A stretch of 55,581 nt of DNA from Archaeoglobales archaeon (lineage in GTDB: Archaea; Halobacteriota; Archaeoglobi; Archaeoglobales; Archaeoglobaceae). The position numbers and the translations under genes are program-made. Shown here piece by piece: positions 7,722-16,331 of the stretch. The stretch is taken from contig QMZC01000003.1 in the NCBI GenBank assembly GCA_003662995.1, positions 1 to 55,581 on the forward strand, read 5' to 3'. Position 1 is the stretch's first letter. Each line of letters begins with the position of its first letter. Below the pieces are notes generated by a model, which worked only from the letters and a program-made list of their open reading frames with translations, was not told the DNA's origin and did not search any database.

Positions 7722-8803
7722 AGTATTTGCGATGGGATGAAACCCTGTTTAAGGATGAAAGTGTTTTTGATCCAGACTATTTACCCGATGCTTTACTCCA
7801 TCGAGAGAGGCAATTAACAGCATTAGCAGCCAACTTAAGGCCAGCTTTAAGAAATTCAACTCCTATTCACACCCTTTTATTTGGTCCACCGGCAACTGGC
7901 AAGACTTCGGTGATGAGAACAATCCTAAATGAAGTAAGCGATTATGCTTACACAGCTTACATTCGCTGTCCTTTAGCGAGATCAGCCTACAAGGTTATGG
8001 CAAGGATATTTGAGCGGGTATGCAAACATCAGCCTCCGCAAACAGGCATATCGATAACGAGGCTCTACGATTCTATCTGCCAGAAGCTTGCCGATGATAG
8101 AAAAGCTTTGATCGTTGCTTTGGATGACTTCAACTTCCTGGATGATGATGCAGCCAACGATATCCTTTACACCCTTTTAAAGGCTCATGAAGAGTATGCC
8201 GTTAAAATTGGCATTGTTACAGCAACTACTGAAAGGGTTATGCTGGACATGAAGACTGGGGCAATTTTCCATCCCGACGAGATTTACTTCCCTTTGTACG
8301 ATGAGGAAGAAATCAGGAGCATATTGAGGCAGAGGGTTAAACTGGGCTTTTATGAGGGAGCGATGACGGATGAAGCATTCGATAGAATTGTTGAGTTAAC
8401 AGCTAAGGCTTGTGATCTACGTTTTGGGATGTACCTGCTCAGAATGGCAGGAATTGAGGCTGAGAGAAGAGCAAGCAGAAAAGTGGAAATAGGAGATGTT
8501 GAGAGAGTATATGAAGGTGGAGCAAAGGTATTCCTTGCCAAGTCCATTTCAGCCCTAAATTCAGATGAAAGGGAAACTCTCAAGATCATTTACTCGATCA
8601 AAGGAGACGTAAGCTCAGGCGATGTTTACAAAATTCTGAAAGCAGAGGTAAACATGAGCTACACACGCTTCTACGAGATAATCAACAAGCTTGAAAGGCT
8701 GAGGCTGATTGACGTTGCAATGGGCAGAAAAGGCAAGGGAAGGACGAGGTACATAATCAAAAAGTACGATGCCGATGTTGTGATGGCTGCTCTGGAGTTA
8801 TAA
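7718..8803 (+). CDS. Orc1/Cdc6-family replication initiator
   Basis: This 361-residue AAA+ protein has Walker A GPPATGKT (56-63), Walker B ALDDF (about 145), sensor region TATTE and a C-terminal winged helix (about 275-361). Archaeal Orc1/Cdc6 proteins bind origin boxes and load MCM. Its coupling to an integrase and location inside the tRNA-bounded segment indicate the initiator of element A, not the chromosomal one. Its end overlaps the convergent transglycosylase gene by 47 bases. Plasmid-type Cdc6 homologues have this size. Confidence 0.88.
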   Translation: MKYLRWDETLFKDESVFDPDYLPDALLHRERQLTALAANLRPALRNSTPIHTLLFGPPATGKTSVMRTILNEVSDYAYTAYIRCPLARSAYKVMARIFERVCKHQPPQTGISITRLYDSICQKLADDRKALIVALDDFNFLDDDAANDILYTLLKAHEEYAVKIGIVTATTERVMLDMKTGAIFHPDEIYFPLYDEEEIRSILRQRVKLGFYEGAMTDEAFDRIVELTAKACDLRFGMYLLRMAGIEAERRASRKVEIGDVERVYEGGAKVFLAKSISALNSDERETLKIIYSIKGDVSSGDVYKILKAEVNMSYTRFYEIINKLERLRLIDVAMGRKGKGRTRYIIKKYDADVVMAALEL

Positions 8804-9878
8804 AATCCATAACCAACTTATAGTACTTAGTTCTTCTTAATCTTTTTTCTATAAATTTAATTATATTATTTTTAATTAAAGCTTTATGAAACATTTTTTC
8901 CTCTTCTTTAAAGATGAATGCGTTGTGTATGGCTCTATTATAAAAAGTACTATGTTTAGAATTATCTAATGCATTTTTTCTCTCGCTTAGTGATTTGTTA
9001 ATACAAATTGGACATTCACATTTTTCGAGCAAATGATCTTCTTTAAGTTGTTTTCTACCATTTTTGGGAGAGATAAATCTATCACCGACACCAGGAAGTT
9101 GAATTGCCCCATAAGCTGCTTTCATCCTCCAGCTCATGGAGTCAACAGAATCTACACCTAAACTGAACATTAAATGCATTGTTGCAACACTACCAACTCC
9201 AAAAACATGCAAGAAGGCATCAGGAAATTCTTTTCTAATAATTGAAATTGCATCTATCATAAATTTAATTGTATTCATTCCATTTAGTTCTGAGATATTG
9301 GAAGTTTTCATATATCTGACTATAGGCACCAGGCTACCTACACCTACAACTTTAGGGTTGGTAATATCCTTTAATTCATCACAAGCTCTCTTTATCTCTT
9401 CCAATGTATACCCATGAACAACAGGCATCAAAACTATATCATGCGAATTATTAAGCATAAATCTTGTATTTTTTAATGTTTTCTTCCATCTTTTTATTCT
9501 GCTATCCAAATCTGATGGGTTAAAGGGGAAGTCCAGCACAACGCCAATATCTGGTTCTGCTTGTTTGTATATTTCGAGGACTTTTGCGGGAGTGATGTGT
9601 ATATTTTTCTTCATAAGTTGAAAGCCTCCAGAATCCATCATTACCAACCCATCAGTATTTAGGAACTCATGAATTAAGTTAATCATTATTTTCTTTTCAA
9701 CAATCTCATAAGCATTCACCATTATTGTATTCACATCAAAATACTCCCACGGGCGAGGTTTTTTCTTTATCATGCAGCCAAGCCATAAAACTGGTGTTTT
9801 TATTTTTTTACCGTTAAGATTTAGTACACCTAAGCGAGCATTTGTAGTTTTATCCTCCTTAATAACTCTAAATTTCAT
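8757..9878 (-). CDS. DpdA-like 7-deazaguanine transglycosylase (TGT fold)
   Basis: The 373-residue protein is a tRNA-guanine transglycosylase family enzyme. It keeps the base-binding DSGGFQ (D82), the nucleophile motif VDSMSW (D246), and the zinc site C287-x-C289-x2-C292-x25-H318, the exact family spacing. Archaeal tRNA-modifying ArcTGT is normally longer, with C-terminal PUA and associated domains; these are absent here, as in DpdA (formerly TgtA5), which inserts preQ0 into DNA. It starts after AAGGAGGTTCT and overlaps the DUF5591 gene by 11 bases, last in an operon with HerA, NurA and a giant ATPase. I infer base exchange of preQ0 into DNA; a tRNA substrate cannot be excluded by sequence. 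Confidence 0.82.
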   Translation of the reverse strand: MKFRVIKEDKTTNARLGVLNLNGKKIKTPVLWLGCMIKKKPRPWEYFDVNTIMVNAYEIVEKKIMINLIHEFLNTDGLVMMDSGGFQLMKKNIHITPAKVLEIYKQAEPDIGVVLDFPFNPSDLDSRIKRWKKTLKNTRFMLNNSHDIVLMPVVHGYTLEEIKRACDELKDITNPKVVGVGSLVPIVRYMKTSNISELNGMNTIKFMIDAISIIRKEFPDAFLHVFGVGSVATMHLMFSLGVDSVDSMSWRMKAAYGAIQLPGVGDRFISPKNGRKQLKEDHLLEKCECPICINKSLSERKNALDNSKHSTFYNRAIHNAFIFKEEEKMFHKALIKNNIIKFIEKRLRRTKYYKLVMDFITPEQPSQHRHRTF

Positions 9879-10395
9879 TTAGAACCTCCTTCAACGTTTT
9901 TAAAAGTACTGGTAGTTTGTACAGATTGTATGGTACAGTAACTGGGTAAAATAAGCCATCTATGCTATCAAGAATGATCTTCTTGTGGTGATTTGGGGTA
10001 AAAATTATGAAAACATTATGCATTTCGATTGCTTTTCTAAAAAATTGGCTTAACCTAAAAGTAAATACCTTTCTACCACTTTCAGTCATTTCGTTTGGTG
10101 GAAAATCATAGTGAGCCGCAGGGTATTTAGTTTCCCACTCCCTTGGTACGACTACTAGTGGTTCACCGATTATATACTCTTGAACTTTGGGAGTTAAATT
10201 ATGTTTGTTTAACATCCCAATAACTTTTTTATGCATAAATGAACGGGAATACGGCTTATGTTTTGTACAACCCAGTAGTAATGCTACTTCTTTTTCGCTT
10301 TCCCACTCTCTAATTACCGAGGAGTAGAAGGAAACTACATCTGGATGGAAAAAAAGGTCATCTCCACCACTCAGAGTTTCTACATTATCTACCAT
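9868..10395 (-). CDS. Stand-alone DUF5591 (archaeosine synthase ArcS core-like) protein
   Basis: The 175-residue protein matches the DUF5591 core of ArcS/TgtA2: a GCTKHKPYSRS motif (42-52) with nearby H55, followed by VVVPREWETKYPAAHYDFP (82-100). In ArcS this domain carries the C-x3-KPYS catalytic motif that converts preQ0 nucleoside toward archaeosine; the lysine of KPYS is present here (K47). ArcS itself is much larger and carries a PUA tRNA-binding domain, absent here. It sits between the giant ATPase and the DpdA-like gene. I infer that it modifies the base inserted by that enzyme, or acts in substrate handling. Function is inference; the family match is strong by eye. Confidence 0.75.
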   Translation of the reverse strand: MVDNVETLSGGDDLFFHPDVVSFYSSVIREWESEKEVALLLGCTKHKPYSRSFMHKKVIGMLNKHNLTPKVQEYIIGEPLVVVPREWETKYPAAHYDFPPNEMTESGRKVFTFRLSQFFRKAIEMHNVFIIFTPNHHKKIILDSIDGLFYPVTVPYNLYKLPVLLKTLKEVLNEI

Positions 10396-10405
10396 CTTCT
10401 CCCCC

Positions 10406-13400
10406 CTAAACAGCTAAAGACACACCCAGCTTCAGATATCCTTCCTTCACAAGTTTAGACAGTATTTTGTCAATTTTGTTAGAATCAATATCTAATTTAC
10501 TTTTAATAATACTGTATATTTGTTCAACCCAAATCATTCTAAATCTTCTGCTTAACTCGACTACAGTCTCCAATACAAGTACTTCTTCCTCGTTTAGGAT
10601 GTTTTTAATCAGCTCATAAAATTTATCTCTGATATTTATTTTTTCCTTTTCTATTTTACTTAATTTTATTGTTAGCGTAATAAGTTCTCCATCTATCTTA
10701 AACTTCAGCGAATCCATATAGCTCAATAGAGTTGTAAAAGCAGAAGATAACTCTTCATGCTTTTTCTTGACCACACTAATAGTTCTGGTTAAACGCTCTA
10801 GATATTCCAATGTACTTCGTTTATATTCATTCCAAGTGTCCTCTAAGTTGTTTCTGATTTGACTAAAGCCAGAACCTATATCTTTTAAGTGATCGATCAA
10901 ATCTAGCTCTTTGGTTACATAGTTTAAGAACTCCTTAGGATCTTCCTCCAAATGAGACGAAATCTCAGCTGGTAACGAATTTAGCTTATCCAGTAAAGTA
11001 TTGAAGTTCTTTTCTACTTCTTCAAGTTTTGGTTTATAATCTTCTAAATCAAAGATTTCATTTGCTTTACCTATGAAACTTTTAGTCTTTGATGCGTTTT
11101 TGAGTAGTAATTTTTCTTCCTTATATAAATTATCTATATATTCAATTAATTTTTGCATTGCACTTATGTTCTCTTCAATCGGCTCTAAATATTGATCAAC
11201 GATTTCCTCTAATTCGGCAATTGATTTATTAGCGATTTTAGTCTCTTTTAAACTTGGCATGAGATCTCCTAAACAAGTTCTAAGATATTCAAGCAAGATA
11301 GAGGAAAGAACGTACTCCTTGGTAAATTCCTTTGACTTGATTGTTAATGAAATTTTTTGAATATTTGTATTAATTCCATTGAATTTTTTGCTTATCTTTT
11401 CTAATCCACTCGATGCATTCTCTATAATTTCATCAATTTTTTTGGCTAAAGAATCAATAATAAATAATTTTACATTAAAATACGGATACTCATCTGTCTG
11501 TTTTCTGTAATCAAAAAGCTCGTCACCGTTAAAGTTATCATAATATTCCCTAAAAATGTTCTCAAGTTCTTCGTAACTGCCATAACTCTCGATCTCTTTA
11601 ACTTTATTGCTTAACTTTACGATCTCGTTATATTCCTTTATATCATTTAAATCAATAATTATCTTCAGCCATCTGTTAAAATCGTTACATACATTCTCTG
11701 CTTCGATTTTGAACTTCTCCAATTTTTCATTTAGGTCTTTAACTTTTTCCTCAGCTTCATTTTTTGCTTTTTTTATGGCATTTAGCCACTCTCTTGAAAA
11801 GTACTCTATTAATCTATATAGTAAAAAAATTTTTTGTAGACGAACATCAATGTCAATTATTCTATCAAGCTCTTCATATTGTTTAGATACAAAATCTAAG
11901 AAATCATTTAAAGTTATAACTTTTTCATCTCTTTGTTTTCTTACAAAGCAAAATCCATATTTTTCATCTTTATCGTCTAGTACTCTATGCAAGTTCTCAT
12001 ACGAAAAGTCTAATTTATATTTTAGCTCACTTTCGCCTGTTAGTTCAATTATATTCTTCTCTTTAATTATTCTGCCTTTATGTTCTAAAATATTTAAGAA
12101 AAGATGCTCCAAAATCCTCCTATTTGAACTTGTAATTATGAAATATTCTTCTAAGCTCTTAACATCGAGCTTGCCCTTTGCTGATCCTATGAGTTTTAAG
12201 ATCCTTTTCTCTACAGGATGTTCAATAACTCTATAAGTTCCGTTACTCTCTCTTTTTAAGAATCCATTATTTTCAAGATCTCTGGATAATTTTTCTAAGG
12301 TTTTAGCGCTCTCTATGTCAGGAATGAATCCAATTTTTGAACCATACTTGATAAATTTCTGCAATTCGGTTCTATTCCTATCAAATGCCTCTTGGACTGT
12401 TAAGTTTTCTCCAACAAAGTTTATATAGAACTTTAAGGTATCTGCAAGCTCCTTTGCACTCTTTGCAGAGTCAAGCTTTGGATCGGACACAACTAATCCA
12501 AGAGATTCTTGGTCTCTTAACCACTCTCTTAATTTTCTATCAAGTTCAATATCTTGCTGAACAACTTTCCTCGATTCAATATGGAATATTGCATCATCAA
12601 TTTTATCGGTATGTTCTAGATACATTTTGTGCATAATTATTATTCTCTTAGTTAATGTTGGATGCAGTTTAATTGGTATAATTATATTTTCTCCATTTTT
12701 ACCAAGTTCTTTCTCTTCGATTTTTTCTTCGCCTTTTTCAGTTATATCTCCAGTATATATAGCCAAAACGAGGTGTATTGGAGGCTTCCAGCCTTTGATA
12801 TATTTATGAATCTCGTCAATATCCTCTCCTTTAAGATCGCCATCTACAGCAAAAAACAGTGTGTTAATTTCTACATCATCTACATAAATTCTAACAAAAG
12901 TTAGACCTCTCTCTTCTCTTATCCTATCGATCTTGAAATTTTTGGACGCTTCAAGGATTGTCAATAAAGCATTCGGAACGTATTTCTCATACTGTTCTGC
13001 CAAACCTCTTGTGGTTTCTCTCCATAATTTCATTTTTAATTCTCGATCTTTAATAAATTCTAATTCTTTAGGAACCGGTGTGGGAAAAACTTGTAGAAGT
13101 AGTTCATCACTGGCTACGTAATATTTCTCATTGCTACACAGCTTTCTAAACTTATTTCTGATTTCTACTACTCTATCTTCGCTTATACCCTCAAAGAATG
13201 AAACGATACTCCTATCATCTATAGGTAAATAAATCTCTGAACGTAGTTCATTACTTAATAGGTCATAAAAAGTTATTCTATCTACAAAATCATCAAATAC
13301 CTCTATGTAATTATCAATTCTTATAATATCTCTATCTTTTTCTTTAACTATAAATTCTGATAACTTATTTTTTATGTCGTCCAAAGTTATTCCTTCTTTC

Positions 13401-14638
13401 GCCTTTGCAACACTTAAGATGGCCTTTTGGATACCCAATCGCTGTAAATTGTTATTGATTATACTAACGATGTTAGATGCATTTGTTACTTTTATTCTTT
13501 CTTCTATCTCATGTGATGCAAATGGTTTATATTCACCCACAAGCAAACTTAATGTATTTGCACATGCTTTCCCTAGTTCGGCTCTTTTTTGGTCTTTAAC
13601 TATATTTAAAATTCTATCATAATTTTCAACTTCAATACATGGAGTAGAGCCGCCATATACAAAAATTGTCTCATTTTTGAAAAAGTCCAAGAAAAGCTTG
13701 TAATCTACTACCTTCATTTTATCAGGATCATCAATCTCACTTGCCGCTCTATTCATCAACCTTGTAAATTTGCTTACCATATTACCTGGATTTCCGTGTG
13801 TTATTCTATATATTCCATTTAGAATTCCAATACTTTTTATTGGAAGGGGTTTTGGCAAATTATAATCAAAGCAGTATTTTAATAATTCCCATAGAAAGGG
13901 TATACCTTCATGTTTCCTAATTTCAGGTAACTCTATTACTCCTACCCTCCTCCCCAGCCCTCCGAAAATTAGCGATGTTTCCTCACTAACTTGAAGCTTG
14001 TAGAATGCGTCTGGTGTTGCAGCAATTATAAAATGTAAGTAACCTTCAAACTTTCCCCCCTCGTAGATTGGTCTAAACTGTCCATTAATTGTTTCTTTAA
14101 TACCGGAGATTATTTTCTTTAGAATAGGAAGATTCAAAAGCAGTTCTTCAAATTCATCAATAAAGACAACCAACTTCTCCCCATTTGTTGTCAATCTCAT
14201 TAGAGAATCCTCAACGAACTCATTTGGGTCATAAAAATTAGCTGGATCTGGTACGGCTGATATTTGGGATTCGGCCTTAATGCTTGCAAATAAGGCAACT
14301 AAGAACTGAAGAGAAGAAGACGGTGTTGCATTCATCAGCTTTTTTATATCTGGCAATTCAAAGGAATTAGAAAGGGTTGACGCTGAAACAAAAAATGCAC
14401 TATAACCAATTTCTTTAGTTATAGGTTCAATATATCTCTTAAACGCATCCGTTTTTCCTTCGCCCCATTCTCCAACAATAACCCTCATTGTGGGTTTTCT
14501 CTCAGATTTTACAATGTCTATAAATTCCTCAAGCTTCTTTTTAACATCCAGTCTGCTTTTAATTGTAATTCTTTCAAATCCCTCAAAAACAACACCCGCA
14601 TCGCTTGGTAGCTTATTAAAAATCTTTGTTGTTTCCAT
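10406..14638 (-). CDS. Large coiled-coil P-loop ATPase (1410 aa) of the DpdA/HerA/NurA operon
   Basis: ATG at 14638 follows AAGGTGAT and is preferred to an in-frame GTG at 14647. Walker A GEWGEGKT is at 56-63 and Walker B VVFIDEFEE at 157-165, so the first ~330 residues are an AAA/STAND-like ATPase. A long middle region follows, then roughly 450 residues of charged coiled coil, and a C-terminal winged helix (last ~70 residues). The architecture recalls large ATPases of BREX and Dpd-type defence systems, but I cannot assign it to either. It is separated by about 10 bases from HerA upstream and 10 from the DUF5591 gene downstream, so it is one operon. Likely a sensor, scaffold or loader. Confidence 0.75.
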   Translation of the reverse strand: METTKIFNKLPSDAGVVFEGFERITIKSRLDVKKKLEEFIDIVKSERKPTMRVIVGEWGEGKTDAFKRYIEPITKEIGYSAFFVSASTLSNSFELPDIKKLMNATPSSSLQFLVALFASIKAESQISAVPDPANFYDPNEFVEDSLMRLTTNGEKLVVFIDEFEELLLNLPILKKIISGIKETINGQFRPIYEGGKFEGYLHFIIAATPDAFYKLQVSEETSLIFGGLGRRVGVIELPEIRKHEGIPFLWELLKYCFDYNLPKPLPIKSIGILNGIYRITHGNPGNMVSKFTRLMNRAASEIDDPDKMKVVDYKLFLDFFKNETIFVYGGSTPCIEVENYDRILNIVKDQKRAELGKACANTLSLLVGEYKPFASHEIEERIKVTNASNIVSIINNNLQRLGIQKAILSVAKAKEGITLDDIKNKLSEFIVKEKDRDIIRIDNYIEVFDDFVDRITFYDLLSNELRSEIYLPIDDRSIVSFFEGISEDRVVEIRNKFRKLCSNEKYYVASDELLLQVFPTPVPKELEFIKDRELKMKLWRETTRGLAEQYEKYVPNALLTILEASKNFKIDRIREERGLTFVRIYVDDVEINTLFFAVDGDLKGEDIDEIHKYIKGWKPPIHLVLAIYTGDITEKGEEKIEEKELGKNGENIIIPIKLHPTLTKRIIIMHKMYLEHTDKIDDAIFHIESRKVVQQDIELDRKLREWLRDQESLGLVVSDPKLDSAKSAKELADTLKFYINFVGENLTVQEAFDRNRTELQKFIKYGSKIGFIPDIESAKTLEKLSRDLENNGFLKRESNGTYRVIEHPVEKRILKLIGSAKGKLDVKSLEEYFIITSSNRRILEHLFLNILEHKGRIIKEKNIIELTGESELKYKLDFSYENLHRVLDDKDEKYGFCFVRKQRDEKVITLNDFLDFVSKQYEELDRIIDIDVRLQKIFLLYRLIEYFSREWLNAIKKAKNEAEEKVKDLNEKLEKFKIEAENVCNDFNRWLKIIIDLNDIKEYNEIVKLSNKVKEIESYGSYEELENIFREYYDNFNGDELFDYRKQTDEYPYFNVKLFIIDSLAKKIDEIIENASSGLEKISKKFNGINTNIQKISLTIKSKEFTKEYVLSSILLEYLRTCLGDLMPSLKETKIANKSIAELEEIVDQYLEPIEENISAMQKLIEYIDNLYKEEKLLLKNASKTKSFIGKANEIFDLEDYKPKLEEVEKNFNTLLDKLNSLPAEISSHLEEDPKEFLNYVTKELDLIDHLKDIGSGFSQIRNNLEDTWNEYKRSTLEYLERLTRTISVVKKKHEELSSAFTTLLSYMDSLKFKIDGELITLTIKLSKIEKEKINIRDKFYELIKNILNEEEVLVLETVVELSRRFRMIWVEQIYSIIKSKLDIDSNKIDKILSKLVKEGYLKLGVSLAV

Positions 14639-14648
14639 AAGTATCACC

Positions 14649-16331
14649 TTATAAGTTATCTACAACATTAGTTTCACCAATTGTTGGTTTAACTTTTCTC
14701 TCTTCTTTAGGAACCTTTACTACTAAGGGGAACGGTACCGTAACCATTTGCCCAGTTACGATTACCTCGCCCGTGTCCAAAGTTGTAAGCCTTGCAACAA
14801 GTGATTGAGGCAAACCACCGGTTACACTCTTCACAAAACTAACATCCTCTGGAGAAACTCTATGAATTAAGAAAGTATTACACATCGAAAGGACTATTCT
14901 ATCAACAAAAGATGGTCTTTGAGAAATCAGACATAGCGATAAACCGAATTTTCTGCCCTGCGTAGCTATTGCAGAGAGCTTTGAATGAGCTAAACTTGAA
15001 GCAATTGGGTAAGATCTATCTGGACAGAAATTCTGAGCCTCCTCAATAATAAATAATAGGTACTTCTGAATTCCGTTCAGCTTGTATTCTGTGAATTTGT
15101 TAAATAAAATTGTAGCGAGATAAGTCATTACAAGCTGTTTCGTCTTTAAATCTACACCTGGTGCACCTTCAGCTGAAAAATCAATTATTGCTATACCTCT
15201 GTTATTTGTAATGTCATCTACAAATTTGTCACTTTTTAATGGCGAATCTGTAGATAGCAGTTTATATTTATCTTCTAAATTATAAAATTCATTTAATTGA
15301 TTATTTATAGCTCTAATAGTAGATGCAAAAAATCCTTCATTTTGTAACCTGTCTACATACTCTGACAAGGTATCCTTATCTCTATAGAAAAGATCGTGCA
15401 AAGACGAATATCCTGCTTCACGAATCAATTCGAAAGCTCTAATCAACCCACTGATTTGTTGTTCCGCCCCTTCAGTAGTTCCCTTAAAATATGTTACTAT
15501 AATTTCCGCCAACTCTGTGTAATTAAGCAAGTCAAGATTGATACCTATCGGTTTTACAAGTTCACTTCTCCTAAATTCTGGTTTCATGTAAATGTTGGGA
15601 AAAACGTATCTTTGGATCCAACCAGACTTTATCCAATCCAAATTTTCCAGTCCATTTTCGTCTACATAATTCACGTAGTCTAAGTAATCACCATGTGCAT
15701 CAATAATTATCATTGGATATGATACATGCTCAGAATCGTTCTTTGGTATATTCACAAGTTTTTCAATTAGATATCCTGTGTTAAATGATTTTCCACTTCC
15801 TGTTACTCCAAAAACAGCTAAATGCATCGGTATCTTCTCAACATCGAGAGGTATGGGTAAGCTACCGTATCCACTCAATGAACCAAATTTGATAATCCCC
15901 CTATAAACACCATCTGATATTCTTTTATCCTTTGGAACACCGAATAAGTCTTCTTCATAGTTTTCATACACTTCTGGATCAACCTTAACAACAATGTCAC
16001 CCGGTCTTGGTGGATACTCGATTTCTTTCTTGGGAACTTCTATAAGCAACTCTAATTTGCAAATTTCATACTGTCGAGCAACAGCCTCTGGGATTGGCCT
16101 TCCCTCTCTTCTTGCCTCACTCCAAGGATCGCCTTCAGTATAAAACGCATTGTAGGGCAAAATCTGAGAAACTCTACAAAGTATTTTTCTCTCTCCCGAG
16201 TTAATTATCAAAAGCATGCCTTCTCTTATCTTTCCTCTTTCTGCTTCTTTTAAGAGTTGGCACGTTGCCTCTCTTGTCGTCGCGCCGCTTAAGATTATTC
16301 CAACGGCATCTTTTGTAATCACCACACTCAC
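14649..16331 (-). CDS. herA: HerA-like bipolar DNA helicase/translocase
   Basis: This 560-residue FtsK/HerA-superfamily ATPase has an N-terminal beta (HAS-barrel-like) domain, Walker A GVTGSGKS (175-182), Walker B LFIIEEAQ with following catalytic residues, and the ATQGRKFGLSL...SQRP segment typical of HerA. HerA hexamers thread duplex DNA into the NurA nuclease. Its start overlaps the NurA stop by four bases, a classic herA-nurA coupling, but mre11 and rad50, their usual chromosomal partners, are absent. This is therefore an element-borne copy, probably for restriction or element processing rather than general repair. Confidence 0.88.
   Translation of the reverse strand: MSVVITKDAVGIILSGATTREATCQLLKEAERGKIREGMLLIINSGERKILCRVSQILPYNAFYTEGDPWSEARREGRPIPEAVARQYEICKLELLIEVPKKEIEYPPRPGDIVVKVDPEVYENYEEDLFGVPKDKRISDGVYRGIIKFGSLSGYGSLPIPLDVEKIPMHLAVFGVTGSGKSFNTGYLIEKLVNIPKNDSEHVSYPMIIIDAHGDYLDYVNYVDENGLENLDWIKSGWIQRYVFPNIYMKPEFRRSELVKPIGINLDLLNYTELAEIIVTYFKGTTEGAEQQISGLIRAFELIREAGYSSLHDLFYRDKDTLSEYVDRLQNEGFFASTIRAINNQLNEFYNLEDKYKLLSTDSPLKSDKFVDDITNNRGIAIIDFSAEGAPGVDLKTKQLVMTYLATILFNKFTEYKLNGIQKYLLFIIEEAQNFCPDRSYPIASSLAHSKLSAIATQGRKFGLSLCLISQRPSFVDRIVLSMCNTFLIHRVSPEDVSFVKSVTGGLPQSLVARLTTLDTGEVIVTGQMVTVPFPLVVKVPKEERKVKPTIGETNVVDNL

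Noticed and set aside
11607-12236. 209-residue plus-strand frame inside the giant ATPase gene
   Set aside because: It is rich in S, F, L and I, as expected for the reverse complement of a K/E-rich coiled coil, and has no ribosome-binding site.
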